From assembly GCA_026416455.1 (NCBI GenBank), contig JAOAFE010000015.1:1-41204 (forward strand): a DNA stretch of 41,204 nt, in the 5' to 3' direction. Under the pieces are notes generated by a model. It saw nothing but the letters and a program-made list of their open reading frames with translations. It ran no database searches and had not been told where the DNA came from. Made by a program: the position numbers and the translations under genes. Source of the stretch: Syntrophales bacterium (GTDB lineage: Bacteria > Desulfobacterota > Syntrophia > Syntrophales > UBA8958). Shown piece by piece: positions 26,826 to 35,756 of this stretch (position 1 is the stretch's first letter; the number at the start of each line of letters is the position of its first letter).

Positions 26826-26874
26826 GAATGAGAAATAGTTATATGGGAACGGCAACTCTAAAATTTGTAGAAGT
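26826..26874 (+). repeat. Inverted repeat between arnD and the acyl-CoA ligase gene
   Basis: AGAGTTGC near 26814-26821 pairs with GCAACTCT near 26852-26859 across a loop of about 30 bases, followed by AAAATTTG. GCTGCA-TC-TGCAGC lies just downstream near 26878-26891. The first may act as a weak terminator for the arn operon; its loop is too long for a strong one. Confidence 0.3.
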
Positions 26875-26922
26875 ATGCTGCATCTGCAGCCCTTAGAAAT
26901 AAGCCAAAGGAGGTAAGGAAAA

Positions 26923-28584
26923 TTGGAAACAAGAATTTGGCACAAGTTTTACGATTACAATGTCCCGCTAGAAGTTCGTTTCCCTCGCATGCCTGTACCG
27001 CAGTTTTTGCACGTATCGGCTGCCCAGTTTCCCCATAAGGCATGTACAAGTTTCTATGGTTCTGATCTGACCTTCCGTCAGGTCCGTTCCCAGGTGTTGA
27101 GAATGGCCAACGCCCTGCTAAAGATGGGTGTGAAAAAAGGAGATCGAGTTGGGCTCGCCCTTCCTAACTGTCCTCAGTATGTGATTGCTTATTATGCAGC
27201 TCTCTCGGTTGGAGCCATTGTCGTAAATATGAATCCGATCTATACGGCCAATGAACTCAAGTTCATGATGGAGAACAGTGGACTGGAAACGCTTTTCACC
27301 TTTGATATGGTATTGGGTACCATGCGCCCATTGGCCAAAGAGCTTCAACTCAAGAATGTGATAGTGACCAAGGTAACGGATTATATCAACGGTTTCGGCG
27401 TGAGCGATGCCAAGAGTTTAGAGTTAGAAGAAGGATGGCATCACTTTTCGGAGCTCATCGAGAAGACAACGGATGAGAAGCTGCCCCGAGTATCGATCTC
27501 GGCTGATGATCCGGCTCTAATTCAGTATACAGGTGGGACAACAGGCCTGCCCAAAGGGGCAGTTCTTACGCACTATAATCTTGTGGCTGGCGCTATGATC
27601 GGCGATTTCTGGGGAAGTCCCATTGGGGTCTTCAATGATCGCGCCAAGAGAAAAATCCTGGGAGCTATTCCCTACTTTCACATCTACGCCAACACATATG
27701 CCATGAACATCGCCGTCTACAGTGGTGCTACGCAAGTGTTGGTGCCACGTTTCGACCTGGAAGAATTTATGGGGCTTTTGGGGAGTGTGGACGAGATTTT
27801 TTACTTTCCCACCGTACCTACCATGATTACGGCCATTATCAACCACCCGAAGGCAGAAGAACTGAAGATAGGGGAAAGAATAAAGCTCTTGAGTTCAGGT
27901 GGTGCCCCCATGCCGGTAGAGCTGATTCAAAAGGTGAAGGATGTAGGTATTTTCTTTACGGAGGGATGGGGGATGAGTGAAACCTCTTCCGTGGGCATCA
28001 GTAATCCCGTTTTAGTTAACAAGGTAGGGGCCATTGGAGTGCCAGTTATCGGTACGGATGTGCGTCTCGTGGATATCGAGGAGGGAAAGACCGATGTAAA
28101 GCAGGGTGAGCCGGGTGAAATCATTATCAAGGGTCCCACGGTAATGAAGGAATATTGGAACAATCCCGAAGAGACGGCTAATCAGTTAAGGGATGGATGG
28201 CTATATACGGGTGATATAGGCCAGATGGATGAGGACGGTTACATCTATATCGTCGACCGGAAGAAGGATATGATTATTGCCGGCGGCTTCAACATCTATC
28301 CTCGGGAAGTAGACGAAGTCCTATATCAACACCCGAAGGTGGCCGAGGGGGTGACGGTTGGTATCCCCGATCCTTATCGAGGGGAGACGGTCAAGGCTTA
28401 CATTGTTTTAAAACCGGGGCAAACGGCGACTGAGCAGGAAATAATAGATTTTTGCAAAACCAAGCTCGCTGCCTACAAGGTACCCAAGATCGTCGAGTTC
28501 CGTGATTCATTGCCTAAATCGGCGGTGGGGAAAATTCTCCGAAAGATTCTTCGAGATGAGGAAATCGCCAAGGCCAAGAAGTAG
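26923..28584 (+). CDS. Fatty acyl-CoA ligase (AMP-binding, FadD-like)
   Basis: It activates a fatty or aromatic acid to its CoA thioester with ATP in the cytoplasm. The 553-residue protein has the AMP-binding motif YTGGTTGLPKGAVLTH, the A5 region TEGWGMSETSS, YTGDIGQMDEDGYIYIVDRKKDM, and the C-terminal lysine in SLPKSAVGKILRK. The start is TTG at 26923, seven bases after a perfect AAGGAGGT, so the rare start codon is well supported. Chain-length preference cannot be read. It has its own terminator and is not clearly part of the arn operon. Confidence 0.9.
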   Translation: METRIWHKFYDYNVPLEVRFPRMPVPQFLHVSAAQFPHKACTSFYGSDLTFRQVRSQVLRMANALLKMGVKKGDRVGLALPNCPQYVIAYYAALSVGAIVVNMNPIYTANELKFMMENSGLETLFTFDMVLGTMRPLAKELQLKNVIVTKVTDYINGFGVSDAKSLELEEGWHHFSELIEKTTDEKLPRVSISADDPALIQYTGGTTGLPKGAVLTHYNLVAGAMIGDFWGSPIGVFNDRAKRKILGAIPYFHIYANTYAMNIAVYSGATQVLVPRFDLEEFMGLLGSVDEIFYFPTVPTMITAIINHPKAEELKIGERIKLLSSGGAPMPVELIQKVKDVGIFFTEGWGMSETSSVGISNPVLVNKVGAIGVPVIGTDVRLVDIEEGKTDVKQGEPGEIIIKGPTVMKEYWNNPEETANQLRDGWLYTGDIGQMDEDGYIYIVDRKKDMIIAGGFNIYPREVDEVLYQHPKVAEGVTVGIPDPYRGETVKAYIVLKPGQTATEQEIIDFCKTKLAAYKVPKIVEFRDSLPKSAVGKILRKILRDEEIAKAKK

Positions 28585-28601
28585 AAATAAGGTGAGAAAG
28601 G

Positions 28602-28634
28602 AAAAGCCCCGCTCCGTAAGGTGCGGGGCTTTTT
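28602..28634. terminator. Bidirectional terminator between the acyl-CoA ligase and a convergent small gene
   Basis: AAAAGCCCCGC (28602-28612) and GCGGGGCTTTTT (28623-28634) form an 11-bp stem with T-tracts on both strands. It can serve the ligase on the plus strand and the small membrane protein on the minus strand. Confidence 0.9.
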
Positions 28635-28649
28635 CCTTAGCAGAATTTT

Positions 28650-28925
28650 TCAGCTAACTAGATTCTTCAAAGCCTCTACCACCGGGTTGGTGAAGAGAGC
28701 GACCAGTACCGTATATAGGGCGAACACACCGACGGCCTCATTGGTGTAAATTTTCTCGTATTTATGCTTGAGAGAGATGATGATAAGGCCACCCACAATG
28801 AGGCATCCGAGTTGGAAGTACGGAAAAGAAGCGGCACCGGCAACGGCATACTCGGCAAAACTGAATGTGGCGGTAAGAAGGATGACACACGCCGTAACTA
28901 CTATCGTTCCTAATGTCTTTTTCAT
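28650..28925 (-). CDS. Small membrane protein of unknown function
   Basis: The 91-residue protein starts at ATG 28925 with GGGAGGAG eight bases upstream; a few extra upstream codons are open. Residues 1-23 look like a signal peptide (KK, then GTIVVTACVILLTATFSFA, with AEY as likely cleavage). Two more hydrophobic segments follow: FPYFQLGCLIVGGLIIISL and AVGVFALYTVLVALF. I do not recognise the family. It is convergent with the acyl-CoA ligase and shares its terminator. The upstream 300 bases (28944-29225) are AT-rich and contain no other gene. Confidence 0.7.
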   Translation of the reverse strand: MKKTLGTIVVTACVILLTATFSFAEYAVAGAASFPYFQLGCLIVGGLIIISLKHKYEKIYTNEAVGVFALYTVLVALFTNPVVEALKNLVS

Positions 28926-29225
28926 GGTTTTCACTCCTCCCATTTTTTATTTCTCTTTGCCCTTTTAATATTGAGAAAACCGTGCCAAAAAAGATGAAAA
29001 ATGTGGATTGTTGTAACTATATGTAATTATAAAGTAATTAGCCAAGAAGGGAGTTTGCATAGATTTATGATTTTCGGCAGCAGTTGAACGAAATGTTAAA
29101 TGAAGTAAAAAAAGTGAAATATTTATGGGCTTAAGATGTAACTTGACATGGGGGCGCAATTATTCAATATGGTCAAGCGAAAAAAACGGCTAAGCCCGTT
29201 TCTAATTTTAATTGAGGAGGAGAGT

Positions 29226-29975
29226 ATGAGACTAAAGGACAAAGTGGCGGTGGTGACCGGCTCAGGTCGAGGCATCGGAGAGGGGATTGCTCTTCGTTTT
29301 GCCGAAGAAGGGGCGAAAATAGTGGTTAACGATGTAGATGAGGCAAATGCGAATGCGGTGGTGAAAAAGATTAAAGACTTGGGTAGCGATGCGGTAGCCG
29401 TAATTGGTAGCGTAGCTTCTCGGGAAGTTGTGCAAAAAATGGTAGACACGGCGGTTAATGTGTTTGGTACTATTGATATTATGGTTAATAACGCCGGTAT
29501 TACCCGGGATGTCATTCTCCATAAAATGACCGACGAGCAGTGGAACGAAGTAATCGCCGTTAATTTAACTGGTGTTTTCTACGGGATTCAGATCGCCGCC
29601 CGCGTGATGCGTGAAAAGGGTTATGGCAAGATAATCAACATTTCTTCGACCAGTGCGTTAGGCAATGCTGGTCAGCTTAATTACTCTGCCTCTAAGGCGG
29701 GCGTGATCGGAATGACGAAGACGGCAGCCAAAGAACTAGGTCCCAAGGGGGTGAACGTAAATGCCATTGCCCCCGGCATGATTTGGACAGACATGATGAA
29801 GAGCATGCCACCTCAGGTCATTCAGCAGATGGACGCCATGTTACCCTACCTCGTTCCTTTGAACAGAAAAGGGACACCCCAGGATGTGGCCAACCTTGCC
29901 CTCTTTCTCGCTTCTGACGAAAGCTCTTTCATTACGGGCCAGGTTATCTTCTGCGACGGTGGTATGAAAATGTAA
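29226..29975 (+). CDS. fabG: FabG-like 3-oxoacyl-[ACP] reductase (short-chain dehydrogenase)
   Basis: An NADPH/NADH-dependent reductase of 3-oxoacyl thioesters, in fatty acid synthesis or as a 3-hydroxyacyl-CoA dehydrogenase in degradation. The 249-residue protein has TGSGRGIGEGIALRF (cofactor site), the NNAG motif, the catalytic Ser in NISSTSALG, and YSASK (Tyr-x3-Lys). GVNVNAIAPGMIWTDM and FITGQVIFCDGGM complete the pattern. ATG 29226 is set by GAGGAGGAG upstream; the 26 codons before it are not conserved. A TTGACA at 29142 could be its -35 element, but no good -10 is seen. It has its own terminator. Confidence 0.9.
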   Translation: MRLKDKVAVVTGSGRGIGEGIALRFAEEGAKIVVNDVDEANANAVVKKIKDLGSDAVAVIGSVASREVVQKMVDTAVNVFGTIDIMVNNAGITRDVILHKMTDEQWNEVIAVNLTGVFYGIQIAARVMREKGYGKIINISSTSALGNAGQLNYSASKAGVIGMTKTAAKELGPKGVNVNAIAPGMIWTDMMKSMPPQVIQQMDAMLPYLVPLNRKGTPQDVANLALFLASDESSFITGQVIFCDGGMKM

Positions 29976-29986
29976 AATGTAAATTT

Positions 29987-30020
29987 GGGGATGGGAAAAC
30001 CTCTGATCCCATCCCCTTTT
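29987..30020 (+). terminator. Rho-independent terminator after fabG
   Basis: GGGGATGGGA (29987-29996) and TCCCATCCCC (30007-30016) form a perfect 10-bp stem with a 10-base loop, followed by TTTTATT. It lies 11 bases after the fabG stop and 10 bases before the likely start of the next small gene. Confidence 0.85.
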
Positions 30021-30029
30021 ATTGATAAA

Positions 30030-30299
30030 ATGGGAGAGCGGGTTACACTTGACGATTTGAAAGAAATAGCTGATAGATTGGGCATTGAGGTCAGGTTGGA
30101 ACCTCTGACTATTGAGGGGACCATACACGTAGGAGGCTACTGCCTTGTAAAGGGCAAACCAGTCGTTATACTTAATAAGAAATCCAGTAGAATAGAGCAG
30201 ATTAAAACCCTTGGCGAGGCGATAAAGAAACATGACCTTTCTGGATTGTATTTGCGGCCAGCTATCAGAAGATATTTAGGTCTCGAGGAAACATTATAA
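30030..30299 (+). CDS. Small conserved hypothetical protein upstream of tmRNA
   Basis: The 89-residue protein starts MGERVTLDDLKEIADRLGI. GGYCLVKGKPVVILNKKSS and LGEAIKKHDLSGLYLRPAIRRYL resemble a small conserved protein I recall from deltaproteobacteria and some other anaerobes; no function is known to me. ATG 30030 is chosen because the frame before it runs through the fabG terminator. No Shine-Dalgarno is visible at either start, so the start is uncertain. It may be translated weakly or from read-through. Confidence 0.65.
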   Translation: MGERVTLDDLKEIADRLGIEVRLEPLTIEGTIHVGGYCLVKGKPVVILNKKSSRIEQIKTLGEAIKKHDLSGLYLRPAIRRYLGLEETL

Positions 30300-30305
30300 T
30301 ATAGA

Positions 30306-30334
30306 TTGACTTTTTAACGGCTGAAAGTTAAATT
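30306..30334 (+). promoter_or_regulatory. Promoter of the tmRNA gene
   Basis: TTGACT (30306-30311) and TAAATT (30329-30334) are 17 bases apart. The start of transcription would fall near 30341, about 15 bases before the mature tmRNA 5' end. Confidence 0.55.
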
Positions 30335-30355
30335 AATACTGATAATTCAGAAGCA

Positions 30356-30711
30356 GGGGGCGTCACGGTTTCGACGGGGATAGTTGAAGCTCGTAGCTGC
30401 GTACCGAGGTGCCTGCCGGCCTCGATAAAAAGGCAGGAAAAAAGTAATCGCCAACGATTACGAATACGCTCTAGCCGCCTAATAAGGCTAGCGTCCTCCC
30501 GATTTTGCCTGTCGAATCGGGTCGGGGCGTGATAGAGGCAGGCTGGCCAAACCCTCTTGCCCGGGGAGGGGGAGGTGAGAAAATTACGGGCTGGCAATCT
30601 TGATCCCCTGCCTTTGGGGGAAAAGGTTGTGAGAGCTAAACAAAGGCTACGTACGTAGAGGCTACAGTGGAATATTCTCGGACGCGGGTTCGACTCCCGC
30701 CGCCTCCACCA
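30356..30711 (+). ncRNA. ssrA: Transfer-messenger RNA (tmRNA), tag ANDYEYALAA
   Basis: The RNA rescues stalled ribosomes. The 5' end GGGGGCG (30356-30362) pairs with CGCCTCC (30701-30707) in the acceptor stem, and CCA is encoded at the 3' end (30709-30711). CACGGTTTCGACGGGGATAG near the 5' end and GGGTTCGACTCCCGCC near the 3' end are the tRNA-like D- and T-arm regions. The tag frame starts at GCC 30450 and reads ANDYEYALAA, with two stops at 30480-30485. With the charged alanine the added peptide is A-ANDYEYALAA. It is a one-piece tmRNA of about 356 nt. Confidence 0.97.
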
Positions 30712-30746
30712 AATTATCATGTAGCGTGTTTTTCTGTGATCCGAAG

Positions 30747-30777
30747 AGCCCCAAAAATTGAAGGGCTTTCTTTTTTA
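30747..30777 (+). terminator. Terminator of the tmRNA gene
   Basis: AGCCC (30747-30751) pairs with GGGCT (30763-30767) around an 11-base loop, followed by TTCTTTTTT. It lies 35 bases after the tmRNA 3' end. Confidence 0.65.
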
Positions 30778-30902
30778 CATTTGTTCATTTTGGTTTGATA
30801 TTATCCAATCGAAACCCGCATTAAAAAAACCTCGTCTGTATAGAGTCTAAAAATCACCTTTGGGCAGAGTGTCTATGCATAAAACGATCTCTTCCACAAA
30901 AA

Positions 30903-32147
30903 TCAATCTTTGAGGTGACGCTTATCTTCTTTTCTTATAAAAACTGAAATGATGAGGGCGGTAAGCTGAGAAAATAGAAAGAAAATGAACAATGTCGGGT
31001 AGCGGAACTGCTCACCCGAAATATCAAGCAGGTAACCGCTCAGGGGCTGATAGATAGCGGCGCCGATAAAGGCTGCTGTGTTCATCGCACCGGTTGCTCT
31101 TCCCAAGAGGGAAGGAGGAAAGAGGTCGCGGATAATCTTGAAGTAAAGGGGTAAAACTCCACCCGCGATTAGACCTAGTGAAAAGAACAACGGCGCAATT
31201 GAAATTAAATTCGTACCTCTGCTGAGAAAGAGAAAAGAAGACCACAGCCCAAGGCTAACTGTGAGGGCAAATATAATCACTTTTTGGGGGTCGAGTTTAA
31301 ATTGTTCAGACAAGAAACTAAAGAGAGGTCCTCCAATAGCAAAACCAAGGGGCAAGAGCATAAGGAGCCATCCCGCCTGGAGGCGAGAGAGTCCTAAAAC
31401 ATCCATGAGATAGGGTACGCACCATAATCCTTGAAAAGTCAGAGACACTCCACCGGTAAAGAATGTAGAAAAAAATACCATCCAAAAATCCGGTTTTCTT
31501 ATGACAGAAAGGATACTAACCGAGTTTGTCGAACGAGGGGAAGGAATGGATTTGGCCGGTGAAGGCCAACCCTTTTCTTCAGGTGTGTCGTAAATGAGCA
31601 AAAAAGAAAGCGCCGTCAGGAGAACAGAGGCACCCCCGAGGATGAGAAAGGACATTCTCCATCCGGTTATCTCGACTAAATAGGCGAGGGGTAAAGAAGC
31701 AGAAATTCCACCTAATCCTCCCACCGTGAGCATTAAACCAGTCAAGACTGAGAAACGATGAGGGGCATACCAATTTGAAAAGAGCTTTAAAGCCGGTATG
31801 AAAACGCCAGCCATACCAAAGCCGACGAGGGCACGACCAGCGAGAGCCATTGCAGGGGTTGTAGCCAGTCCAAAAATACAGCTCCCCACTCCGGCAATCA
31901 GATAAGAAGAAATGATCACCCGGCGAGGTCCCGTCGTGTCCGTAAGAATTCCAACCAAAGGTTGCATGGCTGAATAAAGGTAGAAATAGGCCGAGGATAT
32001 GAGACCCAGGAGGAAAGAATCTGTTTTTAGGGATAAAATAAGATCCCGCGCAATTACGGTCGGAGCGAGGCGATGCAGACAAACGAAAAAATAGAGCAGG
32101 GCAATTATGCCCAATAGATACCAACGATAGGTTTTGAAATCCCTCAT
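30903..32147 (-). CDS. Major facilitator superfamily transporter
   Basis: The 414-residue protein has twelve predicted membrane segments and a central cytoplasmic loop (PEEKGWPSPAKSIPSPRSTN). The motif between helices 2 and 3 reads GILTDTTGPRRV, the MFS GxxxDxxGxR/K signature. LAGRALVGFGMAGVFIPALKLF in helix 4 resembles anion:sugar-phosphate and nitrate/nitrite-type branches, but the substrate cannot be named. It stands alone on the minus strand, divergent from the GGDEF gene, with a gap of 129 bases in which I see no strong promoter. Confidence 0.85.
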   Translation of the reverse strand: MRDFKTYRWYLLGIIALLYFFVCLHRLAPTVIARDLILSLKTDSFLLGLISSAYFYLYSAMQPLVGILTDTTGPRRVIISSYLIAGVGSCIFGLATTPAMALAGRALVGFGMAGVFIPALKLFSNWYAPHRFSVLTGLMLTVGGLGGISASLPLAYLVEITGWRMSFLILGGASVLLTALSFLLIYDTPEEKGWPSPAKSIPSPRSTNSVSILSVIRKPDFWMVFFSTFFTGGVSLTFQGLWCVPYLMDVLGLSRLQAGWLLMLLPLGFAIGGPLFSFLSEQFKLDPQKVIIFALTVSLGLWSSFLFLSRGTNLISIAPLFFSLGLIAGGVLPLYFKIIRDLFPPSLLGRATGAMNTAAFIGAAIYQPLSGYLLDISGEQFRYPTLFIFFLFSQLTALIISVFIRKEDKRHLKD

Positions 32148-32276
32148 CTCATAAAGTCCTCGGTAATTTTTTTATAACATAAGACGTTTGTTTCTCCCAC
32201 TTTTTTGTTCTTGACAAATGTTCGAGGATGGGGAAAGAACTTGATAAAGCCTTAAATTACTCTATTCAGGTTTGAT

Positions 32277-33869
32277 ATGACCTACGAGCAGTTTCGGGCC
32301 TTATACAGTTTAATTCTTTTTTTAGTTGCCGTGCTCGCTTTAGGCATCGCAGTCATTTCATGGCGGCGACGTCAAGCACCGGGGGCAATACCTCTGTCCG
32401 CCATGGCTGTCGGACAGGCCTTTTGGTCGCTCTGCTATGGATTACAGCTATCATCGGCCGTAAGACCCGATCCGCTCTTCTGGTTCAAGCTCATGTTCAT
32501 TGGGGTCGTCATCGTGCCGGCCTCTTTTTTCCTCTTTTCCCTGGCCTATACAGGGAAGGGACGCTTTATAACGTCACGACTCATTCTTCTTCTTACGATC
32601 GAGCCAATCTTAATCAATCTCGCCATCTGGACCGATCCTTACCATGGCCTTTTTTCTGGTCGAACAGCGTCGAGTGTACCCATCGGCGGAATCGCCTTCT
32701 GGCTCCATAGCGCTTATTCCTATTCCCTCCTCATAGCAGCAGGTGTGCTGCTTTTTCTCTATTGGCGTAGCTGTCCTCCCGCCTATCGTATGCAGGCCTT
32801 TATCGTGTTGATGGGCTTGCCGATCGCAACGAGTGCCAACGTGATCACCATCTTCCGCCTTACCCCCTGGCCGACCATTGACTTTAGTCCCATAGGAACC
32901 CTGATTAGTTCGGCAACTCTCTCCTATGCCCTGTTTAGGTATAAAATGTTTGACCTCATTCCTTTCGCTCGAGAGGTCGTACTGGAAAAAATGGAAGACG
33001 GTGTGATGGTGTGTGACCGAGACGGGCGCATTGTCGACATGAATGAATCCGCGGAACGTATTTTAGGCCTCCAAAGGAATAAGACGCTGGGAAAGGGTTT
33101 CGAAGGTGTACTCGATGCCTGGGAATCTATCGGAGATAAGATCAAGGGAGAAAAACACATATTGAAGGCTCCTCTCGGAAGTTCCTATCTGGATATGAGA
33201 ATTTCTCCCCTCGTGGATGCCCGGGGGCGTAACCAGGGCTATGTGGCGGTGATGAGAGATATTACGGAGTTAAAGAAGACGGAAGAAAAATTGAGGGAAA
33301 TGAACGAGGTCTTGAACTCGAGACTGGAAGAAATTCAAATGCTACAGGAACGTCTCAAAGAGGAAGCGATTCGCGATCCCCTAACCAATCTTTACAACCG
33401 GCGTTTCTTAGAAGAGACTTTGAAAAGAGAACTGGCCCGGGTGGAGAGGTCTACCGGACGCTTGAGCCTCGTCATGATTGATTTGGACAGATTTAAGGAT
33501 GTTAACGATATGTTCGGTCACCAGTTTGGCGACCAGGTGCTAAAGGCTCTCGGCGACCTCATCAGTTCCCAGACCCGTTTAGGTGATGTGGCCTGCCGCT
33601 ATGGAGGAGAAGAATTTGTCGTTATCCTGCCCGATGCACCTATTGATAGCGCCGTGGACCGTGTGGAGGAGTGGCGGAAGATGTTTAGTGACATAGAGTT
33701 TCGCCCGGAGGACCGAATCATCAGAGTAACATTCTCGGCTGGCGTTGCCTCCTATCCGGAACATGGGGTGACGGGAAATGAATTGATTTCTGCCGCTGAT
33801 GATGCCATGTATGCCGCCAAACTGGCTGGTCGTAATAGGGTAATGGTGGCCAAAAAAGTTACGATTTGA
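32277..33869 (+). CDS. Membrane diguanylate cyclase with 7TM N-terminus, PAS and GGDEF domains
   Basis: It should make cyclic-di-GMP from two GTP. The 530-residue protein starts with seven membrane segments (about residues 5-225), like the 7TM sensor domain of histidine kinases. A PAS domain follows at about 232-340 (MEDGVMVCDRDGRIVDMNESAERILGL). A coiled-coil stretch comes next (EEKLREMNEVLNSRLEEIQMLQERLKEE), then the GGDEF domain at about 364-528 with the active site RYGGEEFVVI. RLGD sits five residues before GGEEF, so the product-inhibition I-site is present. No EAL domain is seen. The signal sensed is unknown. The Shine-Dalgarno is weak (CAGG). Confidence 0.9.
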   Translation: MTYEQFRALYSLILFLVAVLALGIAVISWRRRQAPGAIPLSAMAVGQAFWSLCYGLQLSSAVRPDPLFWFKLMFIGVVIVPASFFLFSLAYTGKGRFITSRLILLLTIEPILINLAIWTDPYHGLFSGRTASSVPIGGIAFWLHSAYSYSLLIAAGVLLFLYWRSCPPAYRMQAFIVLMGLPIATSANVITIFRLTPWPTIDFSPIGTLISSATLSYALFRYKMFDLIPFAREVVLEKMEDGVMVCDRDGRIVDMNESAERILGLQRNKTLGKGFEGVLDAWESIGDKIKGEKHILKAPLGSSYLDMRISPLVDARGRNQGYVAVMRDITELKKTEEKLREMNEVLNSRLEEIQMLQERLKEEAIRDPLTNLYNRRFLEETLKRELARVERSTGRLSLVMIDLDRFKDVNDMFGHQFGDQVLKALGDLISSQTRLGDVACRYGGEEFVVILPDAPIDSAVDRVEEWRKMFSDIEFRPEDRIIRVTFSAGVASYPEHGVTGNELISAADDAMYAAKLAGRNRVMVAKKVTI

Positions 33870-33914
33870 AACAATAAATTTCCGCCGTTTTTTATTATTT
33901 AAGGAGAGTAAGAG

Positions 33915-34682
33915 ATGCCCGAGGGGAAAGACAAAAGTGAAAGGCTGAGGCGATATTTATCCCTTAAAACGGAGCCCGTGTGTTTCAAGAGATTGGATGA
34001 TCGGTCGATGCTAGATAAGATCGAAGGGGTGGTTTTGGTCGAGGACACCCATACTTTTTGCCAATTACCGTTTATGGTGAGAACTATGGGGGTTACTTTG
34101 GGCATTACGCCTGACAGTAAGGTGTTGGATCGTTGCAAAAGATTACATGCCCTGCGGCCTAACACTCCCGAGGAAATGGAAAAAGAGACACTAATGCTTT
34201 CTCGTACTTGGTTCGGTTCGGTTGAAGATGCCTTGGCTCAACAAAAAGATTATCCTTTAATGCCCACTGGCGAGGCGGTGTTACTCTCTCCTCTTTTCAG
34301 GACCAGTTGGGAACCGGACGTTATTTCCATTTTTGGCAACCCCGCCCAGATCATGATGATTCTATGTGGACTTCAGAAGGTGAAATATGAAAAGTTCGAT
34401 TTCTCTTTCATCGGAGAAGGGGCATGCACGGACTCCATTGCCCGTTGTTACGTGACGGGGAAACCTTCTTTATCCATCCCTTGCTATGGGGAACGGGCTT
34501 TGGGTCAGGTTGCGGATGACGAGATCATCCTTGCCCTCCCACCTCGAGAGCTAGATCGAGCACTGGAAGGACTAAGGCAGTTAAGGAAGGTGGGCTTTTC
34601 CTATCCCGTAGTGTATATTGGGTCGCTGGCTAATCCCCTTAAGGCTCTGTCTCGGTTTTATCCTTCTAAAGTTGGGAACTAA
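33915..34682 (+). CDS. DUF169 family protein
   Basis: The 255-residue protein belongs to the DUF169 family, common in anaerobes and of unknown function. Typical parts are LKTEPVCFKRL, EDTHTFCQLPFMVRTMG, the middle ISIFGNPAQIMMIL, and FSFIGEGACTDSIARCYVTGKPSLSIPCYGER with three conserved Cys. AAGGAG precedes ATG 33915. mnmA starts four bases after its stop, so the two are probably co-transcribed. Confidence 0.85.
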   Translation: MPEGKDKSERLRRYLSLKTEPVCFKRLDDRSMLDKIEGVVLVEDTHTFCQLPFMVRTMGVTLGITPDSKVLDRCKRLHALRPNTPEEMEKETLMLSRTWFGSVEDALAQQKDYPLMPTGEAVLLSPLFRTSWEPDVISIFGNPAQIMMILCGLQKVKYEKFDFSFIGEGACTDSIARCYVTGKPSLSIPCYGERALGQVADDEIILALPPRELDRALEGLRQLRKVGFSYPVVYIGSLANPLKALSRFYPSKVGN

Positions 34683-34685
34683 TAG

Positions 34686-35756
34686 ATGACAAAAGGAAAA
34701 GTAGCTGTGGCCATGAGCGGTGGCGTAGATTCTTCGGTCGCCGCTTTTTTATTACGGGAAGCGGGATATGAAGTGGTAGGATTTACTATGACTCGGGTTG
34801 GCGTTTCAGAAAAAGGGGCAAAGGTAAGTAGCCAAGAAGTAGAAAACGCCAAAAAGGTCTGTTCTTACTTGGGCATGGAACATTTTGTCATAGACGTAAC
34901 AGAAGAATTAGAAGAACAGGTCATCGGGCCGTTCATTGATGAATATCTAAGGGGTAGGACGCCTAACCCCTGTGTTAATTGTAACCGCTTTATCAAGTTC
35001 GGATGCCTAATAGAGAACATCATGGCTCAGGGATTCGATTTTATGGCTACGGGCCATTATGCTCGTCTCGGTTTTCGTGGAAGGCACCTCACCCTCATGA
35101 AAGGGCAGGATAAGATAAAAGATCAAAGTTATTTTCTTCATGCCATCGCGCGGGAGCAATTGACGCGCATTATGTTTCCCCTCGGCGAATTGACAAAAAA
35201 AGAAGTGAAGCAGATTGCCCAAATTAACGGTATTCCGGCGGTCCATCATGTAGAAAGCCAGGACATATGTTTTATTCCTGAAAACGGTTACGGTGAATTC
35301 CTGAAAGGGCGTGGCTTCAATATTAACCCCGGAGACTTCGTGGATCGACAAGGGCGTATTCTGGGAAAACACCGGGGGAGCCTACTTTATACCATCGGGC
35401 AGCGGGCGAGGTTAGGTGGTATGAACACCGGAAGGCTTTATGTCATCGGCATTGATCCCCCCCGGAATCTTGTCTTCCTCGGGGGCAAAGAGGAGCTCCT
35501 TTCTCGCTACTTGGAGGCCGATCAGGTAAACCTCCTTGCGGACGATCTTCCCGTAAGCTGCAAGGCGAAGATCAGGTACGCTCATCAACCGGCGGCTTGT
35601 CGGGTCGAGTTGAATGAAGGAATTCTCAATGTCTTCTTCGATACACCTCAAGAGGCTATTACTCCGGGTCAGTTTGTTGTCCTCTACGAAGGAGATGTAG
35701 TTCTGGGAGGCGGAAGGATCATATCTACCGGGGTTGAAACTATTTCACACCCTTGA
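34686..35756 (+). CDS. mnmA: tRNA-specific 2-thiouridylase MnmA
   Basis: It places sulfur at U34 of Lys, Glu and Gln tRNAs. The 356-residue protein has the PP-loop AMSGGVDSSVAA at residues 9-20. The two catalytic cysteines are Cys96 (PNPCVNC) and Cys194 (QDICFIP). GHYARLGF and LYTIGQRARLG are also typical. Its 3' end overlaps that of the convergent formate-THF ligase gene by 17 bases. Confidence 0.95.
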   Translation: MTKGKVAVAMSGGVDSSVAAFLLREAGYEVVGFTMTRVGVSEKGAKVSSQEVENAKKVCSYLGMEHFVIDVTEELEEQVIGPFIDEYLRGRTPNPCVNCNRFIKFGCLIENIMAQGFDFMATGHYARLGFRGRHLTLMKGQDKIKDQSYFLHAIAREQLTRIMFPLGELTKKEVKQIAQINGIPAVHHVESQDICFIPENGYGEFLKGRGFNINPGDFVDRQGRILGKHRGSLLYTIGQRARLGGMNTGRLYVIGIDPPRNLVFLGGKEELLSRYLEADQVNLLADDLPVSCKAKIRYAHQPAACRVELNEGILNVFFDTPQEAITPGQFVVLYEGDVVLGGGRIISTGVETISHP

